A stretch of 11,170 nucleotides of DNA from Proteocatella sp051653405 (GCA_051653405.1 JBOFWC010000031.1:1-11170); one strand, 5' to 3'; shown: positions 1-6,539, counted from the first letter of the stretch. Numbers and translations are program-made. The notes: generated by a model not told the origin, from the sequence alone.

Positions 1-174
1 ATCAGTAGTTGTTTTTTCAACCTGTATATTCTTAAACTTTCTAACCCAGTATGAAAAAGTGCTATTTGCGATTCCATTTAATGTACACCACTTGTGTATG
101 CTTAATCCGCTATTTAAGTAATCTTGATATCTATCTTCCGTAAGCGTAAAATAGTGAGCCTCTTGGTTTGAATT
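1..174 (-). pseudogene. IS66-type TnpA (small HTH accessory protein) fragment, running off the left edge
   Basis: The minus strand is open from an in-frame stop near 177 down to position 1. It encodes a peptide containing YQDYLNSGLSIHKWC and then STFSYWVRKFK. The pattern of a short helix, SGLS, a WC pair and a Y-W-x-(R/K)-K-(F/L) ending is the helix-turn-helix of the small TnpA proteins carried by IS66 elements, which are usually about 110-130 aa. No ATG, GTG or TTG start and no ribosome-binding site lie in frame, so the 5' end is missing. The similarity is clearest below position 139, where an IS66-like terminus also falls, so codons above that point may belong to the neighbouring element. 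TnpA normally precedes TnpC, but here it lies downstream of the TnpC remnant, so it should belong to a different IS copy. Recognised by motif only. Confidence 0.6.
140..160 (+). repeat. Possible IS66 terminal inverted repeat (one end)
   Basis: From 140 the plus strand begins GTAAGCGTAAAATAGTGAGC. IS66-family ends commonly begin with GTAA, often GTAAGCG, reading inward. This one would read inward toward the tnpC remnant, whose stop codon is about 90 bp away, a plausible distance for the 3' end of an IS66 element. It would place the element boundary inside the tnpA-like reading frame and explain why that frame lacks a start. The partner end and the usual 8-bp target duplication cannot be seen here. 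Confidence 0.4.
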
Positions 175-176
175 TT

Positions 177-227
177 AAAAAAAGCAAAGACAAAAAGAAG
201 TTTATTTTTCTTAAGGCCTTTGCTTTT
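177..227 (-). terminator. Rho-independent terminator after the IS66 tnpC remnant
   Basis: A perfect 10-bp inverted repeat (180-189 AAAAGCAAAG against 218-227 CTTTGCTTTT) encloses a 28-nt loop. Read on the minus strand, the hairpin starts 2 nt after the tnpC stop codon and is followed by seven T residues (183-177). This arrangement is that of an intrinsic terminator, although the loop is long and the stem AT-rich. Confidence 0.6.
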
Positions 228-229
228 AC

Positions 230-757
230 TTATTTATTCTTTGTATCAAGACTTTTACAATATCCTGGTATAGATTTTGACCATGGAAGAAGCTCTGATA
301 ATTGTTTTTCATCGGTTTTATCAATATTTGGAAGTTTTTCAAACAGATATTCTAGATATGGAAACGGATTAAGTCCGTTTTCTTTTGCTGTTTCTACGAT
401 ACTGTAAATAACAGCACTAGAGCTCGCACCTCTCGGTGTATTAAAGAAAAGAAAATTTTTCCGGCCTATAACAAATGGTTTTATAGAGCGTTCAGCTCTA
501 TTGTTAGAAATTTCTAATCTTCCATCCAAAAGATAATTTTCAAGATGAGATTGTTGATTCAAACTATAGTTTACTGCTACACCAAGAAGGCTTTTTGGAA
601 TAACTTTATCTTCAATAGATTTAAGCCATTCAAAATAAGCCGATACAATAGGTTTAGCTTCCTCTGTACGACGTTTAAAGATTTTTTTATAATCAAGTTC
701 TTTTAACTTTTTTCTATACTAAAAAGTTTGTTGCAGTATTCAAGCCCTGTATTTATA
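230..757 (-). pseudogene. IS66 family transposase (TnpC), C-terminal remnant with a frameshift
   Basis: The lower part, read from about 712 to 230, contains the hallmark IS66 C-terminal transposase sequence: LDGRLEISNNRAERSIKPF, then IGRKNFLFFNTPRGA, the helix SAVIYSIVETAKENGLNPF and the final LLPWSKSIP segment. The block RLEISNNRAERSIKPF carries the last acidic residue of the DDE catalytic site. Above it, in another frame (about 757-714), comes GLEYCNKLFSIE, the expected preceding stretch. The two frames join if the T run at 708-713 (six bases; AAAAAA on the minus strand) once had seven, so a one-base deletion has split the gene. Intact IS66 TnpC proteins are about 450-550 aa. Only some 170 residues remain, without the N-terminal domains or the first catalytic aspartates, so it cannot be active. 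The remnant begins about 15 bp beyond the stop of the DUF1835 gene. Confidence 0.9.
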
Positions 758-769
758 TTACATTGCAAA

Positions 770-1603
770 TCAACTTTTTAAAATTATACCATAGTCCCTT
801 ATTCCTTTTAAACTGCCATTTGATTCAAATATTTCTTTTTCAATCATTTTCTTTAAACGATATTCCAAGAATCCATCGGTTAGGTATTGTTCTACATTTC
901 CTAACACTTCACCAATCAATCTAGGTGCTTTTATAAACTCCTTAATATTTTGCTTATCATGTAGCTTTTTAGCTGTATCAATAATATATTGATCATAATA
1001 ATCTTCTGAAACGTTCTTAATTTGACCATCAAGCCAAATTCTTAAAGTGTTGCAATTTTCAGCTAGCATCAGCCATTCTTCTTCAAAATCTTCTCTTTCC
1101 ATTTGTGTTAAAGGATATAATTGTTTAGTTTCTTCATAAATTTTTTGAAGTTTCTCGGGGGATATTTCACCTGTAGCTCGCAGTGCATATTGCACGTTGG
1201 ATTGATAAACTAGTTTCTCAAACACTTTTGTGGCATTTATTATCTTAACCTTATTCGTTTTATCTTTTAATAAATAAAGAACATACCTCAATCCTGTTTG
1301 TTCATAAGCATTTTCAGAAGCCCAAATTAATACAAGTTCATCTTTCGGAATGAATTTTATTTGACTTATGGTTTCTAAATAATTTTGCTTATATTCATCA
1401 TGCTCCGCAGATTCTTCACTCATAATTTTTTTCATCCATTCGATTCTCTGTTCTATTCCTATCTCTTTATGCAAATGCCAAATTGGACCCACAGAAAACA
1501 TTTCTCCGAATGTAATGACTTTTTCTTTTTGGGTTTGTTCCAATTTTTTCAGCACATATTTTAATGTACCCGATGACGATTGTCCAAATAGAATATGTAT
1601 CAT
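770..1603 (-). CDS. DUF1835/DUF3658 domain-containing protein
   Basis: A soluble 277-aa protein when started at the ATG at 1603, which sits 8 nt after an AAAAGGAG ribosome-binding site (1612-1619). An upstream in-frame ATG at 1636 has no such site and would overlap the previous gene. The N-terminus, MIHILFGQSSSGTLKYVLKK followed by VITFGEMFSVGPI and the IEQRIEWM helix, is the DUF1835 pattern. The C-terminal 100 residues, ending in a YRLKKMIEKE helix and LKGIRDYGI, match the DUF3658 pattern. Length and ending look natural, so the IS66 debris just beyond has not cut the coding sequence. These proteins have no assigned biochemical function. No transmembrane segments are visible. It is the last gene of a four-gene minus-strand run, 25 nt after the small membrane-protein gene. 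Confidence 0.85.
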   Translation of the reverse strand: MIHILFGQSSSGTLKYVLKKLEQTQKEKVITFGEMFSVGPIWHLHKEIGIEQRIEWMKKIMSEESAEHDEYKQNYLETISQIKFIPKDELVLIWASENAYEQTGLRYVLYLLKDKTNKVKIINATKVFEKLVYQSNVQYALRATGEISPEKLQKIYEETKQLYPLTQMEREDFEEEWLMLAENCNTLRIWLDGQIKNVSEDYYDQYIIDTAKKLHDKQNIKEFIKAPRLIGEVLGNVEQYLTDGFLEYRLKKMIEKEIFESNGSLKGIRDYGIILKS

Positions 1604-1628
1604 TTTCTCAACTCCTTTTAATATACAA

Positions 1629-2027
1629 TTAATCATTGTTCATGTCTTTGCAATATTTAAAATGATCAATGGCAAATGCTATTGTTTTAATTATGCATAA
1701 TATACATATAGTAATCCCAACTAGTAGTGTTAATGCGCCTAATGAACCATCAATAAGAATCGGTGCAGAAATGCCTATCAAAGAGTAAAATGGGAATAAT
1801 ATATTGTCTTTCTTAATGAGATACTTATAATTTAATAATTTAAGCAATATTCCTTCGCACAATAATAATGGTGCGGAAATAATGAATATTGCTAAAAATT
1901 GTGTTCCACACGATTCATACCAAGGAAAACTATCTATCAATGATGTATATATCATCAGCGAAAATAATAATGTGCTTATTATTGCCAAATGTAGTACCAC
2001 ATAGATTGTTTTTTTTAACATTTTCAT
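1629..2027 (-). CDS. Small integral membrane protein, function unknown (132 aa)
   Basis: A hydrophobic protein with about four predicted membrane helices: roughly residues 7-29, 43-65 (ending in LLLCEGILL), 76-91 and 95-117, then a short charged tail (DHFKYCKDMNND). Start chosen at 2027; a GAGGGAG sequence lies about 12 nt upstream, rather far, and a second in-frame ATG two codons later would be farther still. No catalytic or binding motif stands out and I do not recognise the family. It lies 50 nt after the TraX-like gene and 25 nt before the DUF1835 gene on the same strand, which suggests co-transcription. AT-rich codon use matches the neighbours. Confidence 0.75.
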   Translation of the reverse strand: MKMLKKTIYVVLHLAIISTLLFSLMIYTSLIDSFPWYESCGTQFLAIFIISAPLLLCEGILLKLLNYKYLIKKDNILFPFYSLIGISAPILIDGSLGALTLLVGITICILCIIKTIAFAIDHFKYCKDMNND

Positions 2028-2077
2028 ATCGTTTTAAAACTCCCTCATCTTATTTCTCTTTCATTATTCCTGGCTCT

Positions 2078-2818
2078 TTATTTTACAAAATAGGTAATAG
2101 CACTAAATATCCAAATGTGTAATGGGTAATAAACATAGAAAAAATATTTCGCAACATTACTGTTATTTCCTCTTTGTCCATTGTACAGGTAAATGAATGG
2201 TAACACAGTGATGAATAGCCAATCGCAATTATATGCCATCATGTTTAATGTTTCTCCTACTGTCTCATAAGGAACATACGAACCGCAAAACATAAGTGCT
2301 GACAAAGCAATATACAGAATATTTCTAAACTTTATCTTATTCCTAAATAAATAAGTAATTACAATAAACGGGAGGATAGGAAATCCACCTTCGGTAGGGA
2401 AAAATAACAATACAATAACAAGTAAGCTCTTAAAAATCTTTAAGGCTGTAATTTTATTTTTTGACCATTCTTCAATGCTTTTTGGTTTAAATTCAATAAT
2501 GTTGAGCAATAGTGCTCCGATTGCAAGGGTTAATATAATATTAGCGTATAAGTTTATTTCTTTGTTCATAAACATATAGTTTAATATCGTGTTCCCTACA
2601 AATACAATACCTGCCCAGAAAAACAATCTTCCATTATATTTTAACCTACTTCTTGTGTATAAAAATCCTTCAACTACACCATAAGCAAACCAAACTGAAA
2701 CACATCGTGAAATCATGCCAAAAATAAGTTCGAGATCTGGCGATACAATTGGAAGATAGTGAAGGTGGTCAAGTGTCATTAACACAACCATTAAAATTTT
2801 AATTTGAAATGCATTCAT
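2078..2818 (-). CDS. TraX family membrane protein
   Basis: A 246-aa polytopic membrane protein. It opens with KILMVVLMTLDHLHYLP, the DH-containing first helix typical of TraX (PF05857), continues with an aromatic-rich segment ending VEGFLYTRS and a basic NGRLFFWAG segment, and closes with YFFYVYYPLHIWIFSAITYF, the characteristic PLHIW ending. About seven or eight hydrophobic segments are visible. The founding F-plasmid TraX acetylates the N-terminus of F-pilin. Chromosomal Firmicutes relatives are related to membrane acyltransferases and their substrates are unknown, so acyl transfer to an envelope component is inference only. No conjugation genes are nearby. It starts at 2818 behind a tandemly duplicated ribosome-binding region and lies 55 nt after the YdcF-like gene. 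Confidence 0.9.
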   Translation of the reverse strand: MNAFQIKILMVVLMTLDHLHYLPIVSPDLELIFGMISRCVSVWFAYGVVEGFLYTRSRLKYNGRLFFWAGIVFVGNTILNYMFMNKEINLYANIILTLAIGALLLNIIEFKPKSIEEWSKNKITALKIFKSLLVIVLLFFPTEGGFPILPFIVITYLFRNKIKFRNILYIALSALMFCGSYVPYETVGETLNMMAYNCDWLFITVLPFIYLYNGQRGNNSNVAKYFFYVYYPLHIWIFSAITYFVK

Positions 2819-2848
2819 ATATGATTCTCCTTTATATGATTCTCCTTT
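2819..2848 (-). repeat. 15-bp tandem duplication carrying two ribosome-binding sites before traX
   Basis: Positions 2819-2833 and 2834-2848 are identical copies of ATATGATTCTCCTTT. On the minus strand each copy reads AAAGGAGAATCATAT, so two perfect AAAGGAG Shine-Dalgarno sequences lie in tandem. The proximal one is 8 nt from the traX ATG and the distal one 23 nt. Only the proximal one is well placed for initiation. The distal copy could bind a waiting 30S subunit, or may simply be a slippage duplication. Confidence 0.9.
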
Positions 2849-2873
2849 TTTAATTTTACATTAGCCACCTATT

Positions 2874-3881
2874 TTAAAAGGGCAAATAAGATACAATCAA
2901 TAAAACAAAGCAAAGCACTGCGTAAACCAATCCCACCCATTTATAGTGTACTAAAATAGCAATATATTCACGAATAAACGCACTGAACCAATAATATATA
3001 GCTGTTTTACATCCAATTCCATGACCATTGAAATTTAATCGACGTGCAAATAAACTTGTTCTAAAAACATGATAGTCATTAGTTACAAATACGCAACTAT
3101 ATTCTTCACCTTTCCCATCTAAAAACTCTTTTACATATTTTAAATTTTCATTTGTAGTAGTAGATTTATCTTCCACTATTATATCTTCTTCACATATATT
3201 ATTTTCAATTAACCACTCTTTCATCGCTGATGCTTCCGAAACCTTTTCATCACTTCCTTGACCTCCAGACACGATAATCTTAGGAGATCTTTCACCTGCT
3301 CTATATGCTTCAATTCCTTTTCTAAGCCTTCCAGCAAGTAAAGGTGAAACTTTAGTTCCCCCCATAAGACCGCATCCATGAATAATTACATAATTGTAGT
3401 TTTTGTTCTTTGGTAAAAATCGGTAAACAAATGAATATCCAAGAAAAGCAACATATACAAATGCTAGGTATAAAACAAGTAAATAAAAATAAGTACCACC
3501 AGCAATTAACCATGTGGGCATCTTCTGCATGTTATACCCAACAGTTACCACAAACATAACACTTCCAAGAATAATTGCACTCCCGAATGCGATTGGTAAA
3601 AAACTCACCAAGCGTTTTCCTTCTTTTTTTATCATGATAAATCCACTGGCAATCAAAGCGATACTAAATAGTAACATGCACATTGGCACCAAACCATATG
3701 TAAACATTAATACTAAACTGTAAAATATGCTATTGTCATAACTCGCAGCAGCGATTGAAAGAAAAAGAAGAAATAAAGTCAAAATAAATAATATTGCGTT
3801 CCTAAACCTTCTAGGTTCCTTGTATATTGAAAAAATTGTAAATATTAAACCTATACCAAATAAAATCCATTGATACCACAT
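2874..3881 (-). CDS. YdcF family (DUF218) membrane protein
   Basis: A 335-aa protein starting 6 nt after a clean AAGGAG (3888-3893). Residues 1-155 hold about five membrane helices (near 5-20, 29-47, 55-84, 92-115 and 128-154). Residues 163-300 form the DUF218/YdcF domain: NYVIIHGCGLMGG, the basic AGRLRKGIEAY helix, KIIVSGGQGSDE (202-212), EASAMKEWL (216-224), the VEDKSTTTNEN signature (236-246) and VTNDYHVFR (266-274). A hydrophobic segment (about 316-334) ends the protein. This layout matches the larger Gram-positive YdcF-like proteins. The fold binds nucleotide-type ligands in Escherichia coli YdcF and is related to SanA/ElyC envelope proteins, but the physiological substrate is unknown. 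It is the first gene of the minus-strand run toward traX. An envelope or cell-wall role is inference. Confidence 0.88.
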   Translation of the reverse strand: MWYQWILFGIGLIFTIFSIYKEPRRFRNAILFILTLFLLFLSIAAASYDNSIFYSLVLMFTYGLVPMCMLLFSIALIASGFIMIKKEGKRLVSFLPIAFGSAIILGSVMFVVTVGYNMQKMPTWLIAGGTYFYLLVLYLAFVYVAFLGYSFVYRFLPKNKNYNYVIIHGCGLMGGTKVSPLLAGRLRKGIEAYRAGERSPKIIVSGGQGSDEKVSEASAMKEWLIENNICEEDIIVEDKSTTTNENLKYVKEFLDGKGEEYSCVFVTNDYHVFRTSLFARRLNFNGHGIGCKTAIYYWFSAFIREYIAILVHYKWVGLVYAVLCFVLLIVSYLPF

Positions 3882-4029
3882 AAAAATCTCCTTCTGTTAC
3901 TGCAATTTTTTTATTAGTTTTAGTTTAACCTATATTAAAATAAATAACAATTAAAAAATATTGCAAAAGGTGACAATTCAGTAATTTTTCTAAATTCAGC
4001 AATCATAATTCTTGAGACATAAGTCCATC
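3882..4029. other. AT-rich intergenic region upstream of the ydcF-like gene
   Basis: This stretch lies between the last recognisable part of the decayed polyferredoxin gene and the ydcF-like start. The minus strand should contain the promoter of the ydcF-traX run. TTGTCA (3976-3971) and TAATAT (3937-3932) resemble promoter boxes, but their spacing (33 nt) is wrong for a pair and each lacks a good partner, so no promoter is called. No terminator with a T run and no RNA gene were seen. The upper part may still contain unrecognisable remains of the pseudogene's 3' end. Confidence 0.4.
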
Positions 4030-4466
4030 TTACCCACGGAAAATCCAGATGAAATAGCATTTTGTTTGTTATAAAAAGTGATATCCCCCCTCAATTGTAC
4101 CTGCCGGACATATCCATTGACAGAAAAAAGGGGCAGCTATACCAAAATCGTTGGTAAGAATAATAGATAATATGCAGTAAGTCCTGAATAAAACCAACTT
4201 AGCAAAGAAATCCGCAAATCATTCTTCCTAGAACAACACCAAACAGCACGATAATTCCTATGACATAGAATGAACATTTGTGTTTTCTTCCACCTAATAC
4301 TGCTTGTAATGCACCAATGTGACTGCCCCAAGAGCACCTGGGCACGAATAGCAGTTAAGTCCGGGAACACACAATACCTTTGTGCTCCCGATAAAAATTT
4401 TTCCTTGCATAAATCCCGCTATGTATCCATTGATAAGTGCTGCTGCCAATATTTGAATAAATACAC
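4030..4466 (-). pseudogene. Decayed NapH-like 4Fe-4S membrane protein (polyferredoxin) gene
   Basis: No single frame is open, but joining frames on the minus strand recovers a COG0348/NapH-type polyferredoxin. From about 4464, VFIQILAAALINGYIAGF is a first membrane helix, followed by KVLCVPGLNCYSCPGALGA (CYSC at 4353-4342). The frame then shifts near 4323 and continues with ALQAVLGGRKHKCSFYVIG and RMICGFLC. An in-frame TAA (4201-4199) stands where CPFG is expected, then GFIQDLLH. About 50 expected residues are missing near 4143. Another frame resumes with PFFCQWICPAGTIEGG (cysteines at 4122 and 4110). A further one-base loss in the G run 4085-4090 leads to ISLFITNK. The C-terminal cluster-binding part is absent. 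Such proteins pass electrons across the membrane through iron-sulfur clusters. With at least three frameshifts or deletions and a nonsense codon, this copy is dead. The lower boundary is approximate. Confidence 0.82.
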
Positions 4467-4589
4467 TCAAGACAAAATATTAACTGCTTTTTTTAATACC
4501 ACTAAATGTTCCTGTCTAACAGTTCCTATACCTATAAAAAGAATTGCACCGCCTAAAACTATATATTTTGCAAAAGGTTCTACTTCCAT
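4467..4589 (-). pseudogene. CD1871A-like CXXC mini-protein, frameshifted before its motif
   Basis: From the ATG at 4589 the frame encodes 40 residues: a single membrane helix (YIVLGGAILFIGIG), the VRQEHLVVLKKAVNI helix, then LS and a stop. Members of the CD1871A family are about 50 aa and continue KAINICLECIG. The bases for CLECI are still present at 4473-4459 but one frame off. Removing one T from the T run 4474-4477 restores N-I-C-L-E-C-I. The family's own stop and the start of the next gene are also gone, so the CXXC end is fused directly to the first helix of the polyferredoxin remnant. No ribosome-binding site precedes the ATG. As I recall, genes of this family lie beside TlpA and 4Fe-4S membrane protein genes in Clostridia, as here, which suggests a role in redox relay. 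Family name from memory, assigned by motif and context. Confidence 0.75.
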
Positions 4590-4617
4590 AGCAATTTTAT
4601 TAATTTTATGCTACTTA

Positions 4618-5754
4618 TTATTTCTCTATTGCAGCAAGCTTTTCTTCGATAAGTTTCATATATGCATCACCAATTTTACCTTTTTCTGCCGGTGTTCCTA
4701 CCTGCGGTTCTCCGATGATATTTCCTTTGGAATCTACAAAAAATGTTGAAGGTAGTCCATCAAGATTTTCTATAATTGACTTATTTAATGATTCGCTACT
4801 CAAAAGAGTTGTCATTTCGCAATTGCTTTCTTCCAAAATTTCTTTTGCAAGATCGCCCTCTTCTTCTCCATCTGTACAAATAGTAATAATATTTATATTT
4901 TTAGGGAGTTTTTTGTGAAGTTCCCCAATTTCAGGAAGTTCTTCCACACAAGGTCCGCACCATGTTGCCCAAACATTAACCATAGTCACATCATAATTTT
5001 TAAAGACATCTTGATTTGCTTCTTTTCCATTTAATGTAGTAGTATTAAATTTATTAAAGTTTCCCGAAAAAGCATCCTTAATGACAAGCGGGAAAATACA
5101 AATATTGTCTCGAATTGTTGGAAGTTCCGAAATCGCTTTATCAAACAATTCTCGATCACTTTTTTCTGTTTTTAGCCCAGAATAGTCTTTATTATATCCA
5201 AAATAATAAATTCCTCCAGAAAATTCGCACAACTCCTCTACTTCAGCAAAACGTGCCTTCCACTCTTTGAAGTTTTGTTCTACCTCAGTTGCTCCTTTTT
5301 CATATCGAAACACACCGTACAAATCAAAAAAGTATTCCCCAATTTCATCCTTTTTTTTCTGATATTCTTCCTCACTTAAACTCTCTGCAGATTTTGAAAA
5401 TTCCAAACCTTTTTCTGTGTTTAATGCGAACAGTAAGCTGAATGGTGGGAATACAACTCCTTGTAATCTCTGCTTATCATTACATTCAAACTGCAAATCT
5501 GTATATACAATTCCCATACCCATATCTTTTTCTGCATAGGTATAATCCTTGCCCTTAGCGAAGTATTCATTTCCACCGATTGTTACCATTTTATTCTTAT
5601 CAAATTTATTGTTTGCCTTCATCCCATTTGTAAGTGTTGTAACCTGATTTTGCGATTTGTCTGTTTTGGAACTTGATGAACCAGAATTACCACATGCTGT
5701 TAGTAATGTTATTGCAAATACAACAATCATTAATATACCTACTAATTTTTTCAT
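4618..5754 (-). CDS. TlpA family thiol-disulfide reductase, lipoprotein with a long unique N-terminal domain
   Basis: A 378-aa protein starting 8 nt after AGAAGGAG (about 5763-5770). Residues 1-20 are a lipoprotein signal (MKKLVGILMI... ending LLTA) with the lipidated C21, followed by a Ser-rich linker, so it is anchored on the outer face of the membrane. Residues about 235-375 form a thioredoxin fold of the TlpA/ResA type: VNVWATWCGPCVEELPEI with the redox pair C266/C269, the cis-proline in GLPSTFFVD (P335), and GNIIGE. It should reduce, or less likely oxidise, disulfides of exported proteins. Residues 50-220 form an extra domain that I do not recognise; typical TlpA proteins are about 160-200 aa. 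It is co-transcribed with the upstream lipoprotein gene (26-nt gap). The partner genes downstream (CXXC peptide, polyferredoxin) are broken, so its electron source here is unclear. Confidence 0.9.
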   Translation of the reverse strand: MKKLVGILMIVVFAITLLTACGNSGSSSSKTDKSQNQVTTLTNGMKANNKFDKNKMVTIGGNEYFAKGKDYTYAEKDMGMGIVYTDLQFECNDKQRLQGVVFPPFSLLFALNTEKGLEFSKSAESLSEEEYQKKKDEIGEYFFDLYGVFRYEKGATEVEQNFKEWKARFAEVEELCEFSGGIYYFGYNKDYSGLKTEKSDRELFDKAISELPTIRDNICIFPLVIKDAFSGNFNKFNTTTLNGKEANQDVFKNYDVTMVNVWATWCGPCVEELPEIGELHKKLPKNINIITICTDGEEEGDLAKEILEESNCEMTTLLSSESLNKSIIENLDGLPSTFFVDSKGNIIGEPQVGTPAEKGKIGDAYMKLIEEKLAAIEK

Positions 5755-5780
5755 CTATAGTTCTCCTTCTTTAATTATAT

Positions 5781-6368
5781 TTAAAATCTCCATAACGCAA
5801 CAACATCACAATTACGAGTTGACACTCCTACTCCCATTTCTTTGCCATCTTTATTTTTAAAGAAATAGTTAGTAAACCCTTCCTGTTTTTCAGACTCTAC
5901 AAATGTAACATCTTTTTTACTTTTTATAAGTTTCTTTTCTACCAAAAATTCAAGTGCCGCTTTTTTTTGTTTTTCTTGACTATTGTCTCCAAGTTCTCCA
6001 GTTTTAATTGTTGTAAATACGCTCTGTAACGAAATATCCTCGTTTAAATAAACTACTGTAAATAATTTTTTATTTTTTGTATTTCCAAATAACACAATAT
6101 GACCCTCTTCATTCACTTTAACTTCGAATTCTTTTCCCATTTCTACGCCAAGATAATATTTTGCATATTCTCTGGCTTTATTAGCCATCTTATCTTCCGT
6201 GCTATTTCCGCTTAATTCGTATGTGTTTACTTCAGTTTTTGCACTAACCTCTTGAAAATCCACTAATGTTGAATTTTGCGACTTAACCTCTTCATTTTTA
6301 TCACCACATCCTACAAGTATACTCATTGACATAACAATAATCATGCCTGTATAAAATATTTTTTTCAT
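5781..6368 (-). CDS. Putative lipoprotein, function unknown (195 aa)
   Basis: It starts 7 nt after a near-perfect AGGAGG (6376-6381). Residues 1-20 are a signal peptide with a lipobox (SILVGC, C21 lipidated), followed by a polar, Glu/Lys-rich linker. Residues about 55-195 look like a globular mixed alpha/beta domain; visible segments include KAREYAKYYLGVEMGKEFEV, HIVLFGNTKNKKLFTVVYL and the C-terminal GKEMGVGVSTRNCDVVALWRF. There is one further cysteine (C187) and no CXXC pair, so it is probably not itself a thiol oxidoreductase. No family recognised. It is the first gene of the operon with tlpA and is transcribed divergently from the two-component system, which suggests an extracytoplasmic partner of TlpA or a regulated envelope factor (inference). 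Confidence 0.8.
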   Translation of the reverse strand: MKKIFYTGMIIVMSMSILVGCGDKNEEVKSQNSTLVDFQEVSAKTEVNTYELSGNSTEDKMANKAREYAKYYLGVEMGKEFEVKVNEEGHIVLFGNTKNKKLFTVVYLNEDISLQSVFTTIKTGELGDNSQEKQKKAALEFLVEKKLIKSKKDVTFVESEKQEGFTNYFFKNKDGKEMGVGVSTRNCDVVALWRF

Positions 6369-6491
6369 TTTTTATCCTCCTAATAATAAATAAATTTTAC
6401 TTAAGATTTAACAGTGTGCACAAAGTCAAAAACAATTGTCCCATTCACCAGTTTTCTTTTTCTCTTATAAATCAAACTAGAATGTTACTTT

Positions 6492-6520
6492 AGATTAAGT
6501 CTACACTATTTTTGCATCAA
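6492..6520 (-). promoter_or_regulatory. Probable promoter of the lipoprotein-tlpA operon
   Basis: On the minus strand TTGATG (6520-6515) and TAATCT (6497-6492) are separated by 17 bp, giving a leader of about 120 nt before the lipoprotein ATG. The -35 is good and the -10 weak, as expected for an activator-dependent promoter. The -35 lies inside the direct-repeat array at 6510-6539. Prediction by eye only. Confidence 0.4.
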
Positions 6521-6539
6521 TTTTGCATCATTTTGATCA
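6510..6539 (-). promoter_or_regulatory. Direct repeats, candidate response-regulator binding site
   Basis: TTTTGCATCA occurs at 6510-6519 and again at 6521-6530, exactly 11 bp apart, and a third shortened copy TTTTGATCA follows at 6531-6539. On the minus strand these read as tandem TGATGCAAAA units. Direct repeats at about one helical turn are the usual binding mode of OmpR/PhoB-type regulators. The array overlaps the predicted -35 of the lipoprotein-tlpA operon and lies about 290 bp from the start of a gene for such a regulator. Confidence 0.55.

Noticed and set aside
168..407. 79-codon plus-strand open frame
   Set aside because: It is antisense to the IS66 transposase remnant and the terminator and shows no protein-like features of its own.
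1604..1636. Upstream start for the DUF1835 gene
   Set aside because: Eleven extra codons would overlap the previous gene and place the AAAAGGAG site inside the coding sequence. The family begins at MIHILFG.
4137..4370. 77-codon minus-strand open frame
   Set aside because: It runs in the wrong frame across the polyferredoxin remnant. The recognisable NCYSC, GFLC and CQWICPAG pieces lie in other frames.
4270..4749. 159-codon plus-strand open frame
   Set aside because: It lies antisense to the 3' end of tlpA and the two decayed genes, is Cys/Phe/Leu-rich in an unstructured way, and has no ribosome-binding site. The minus-strand homology explains the region.
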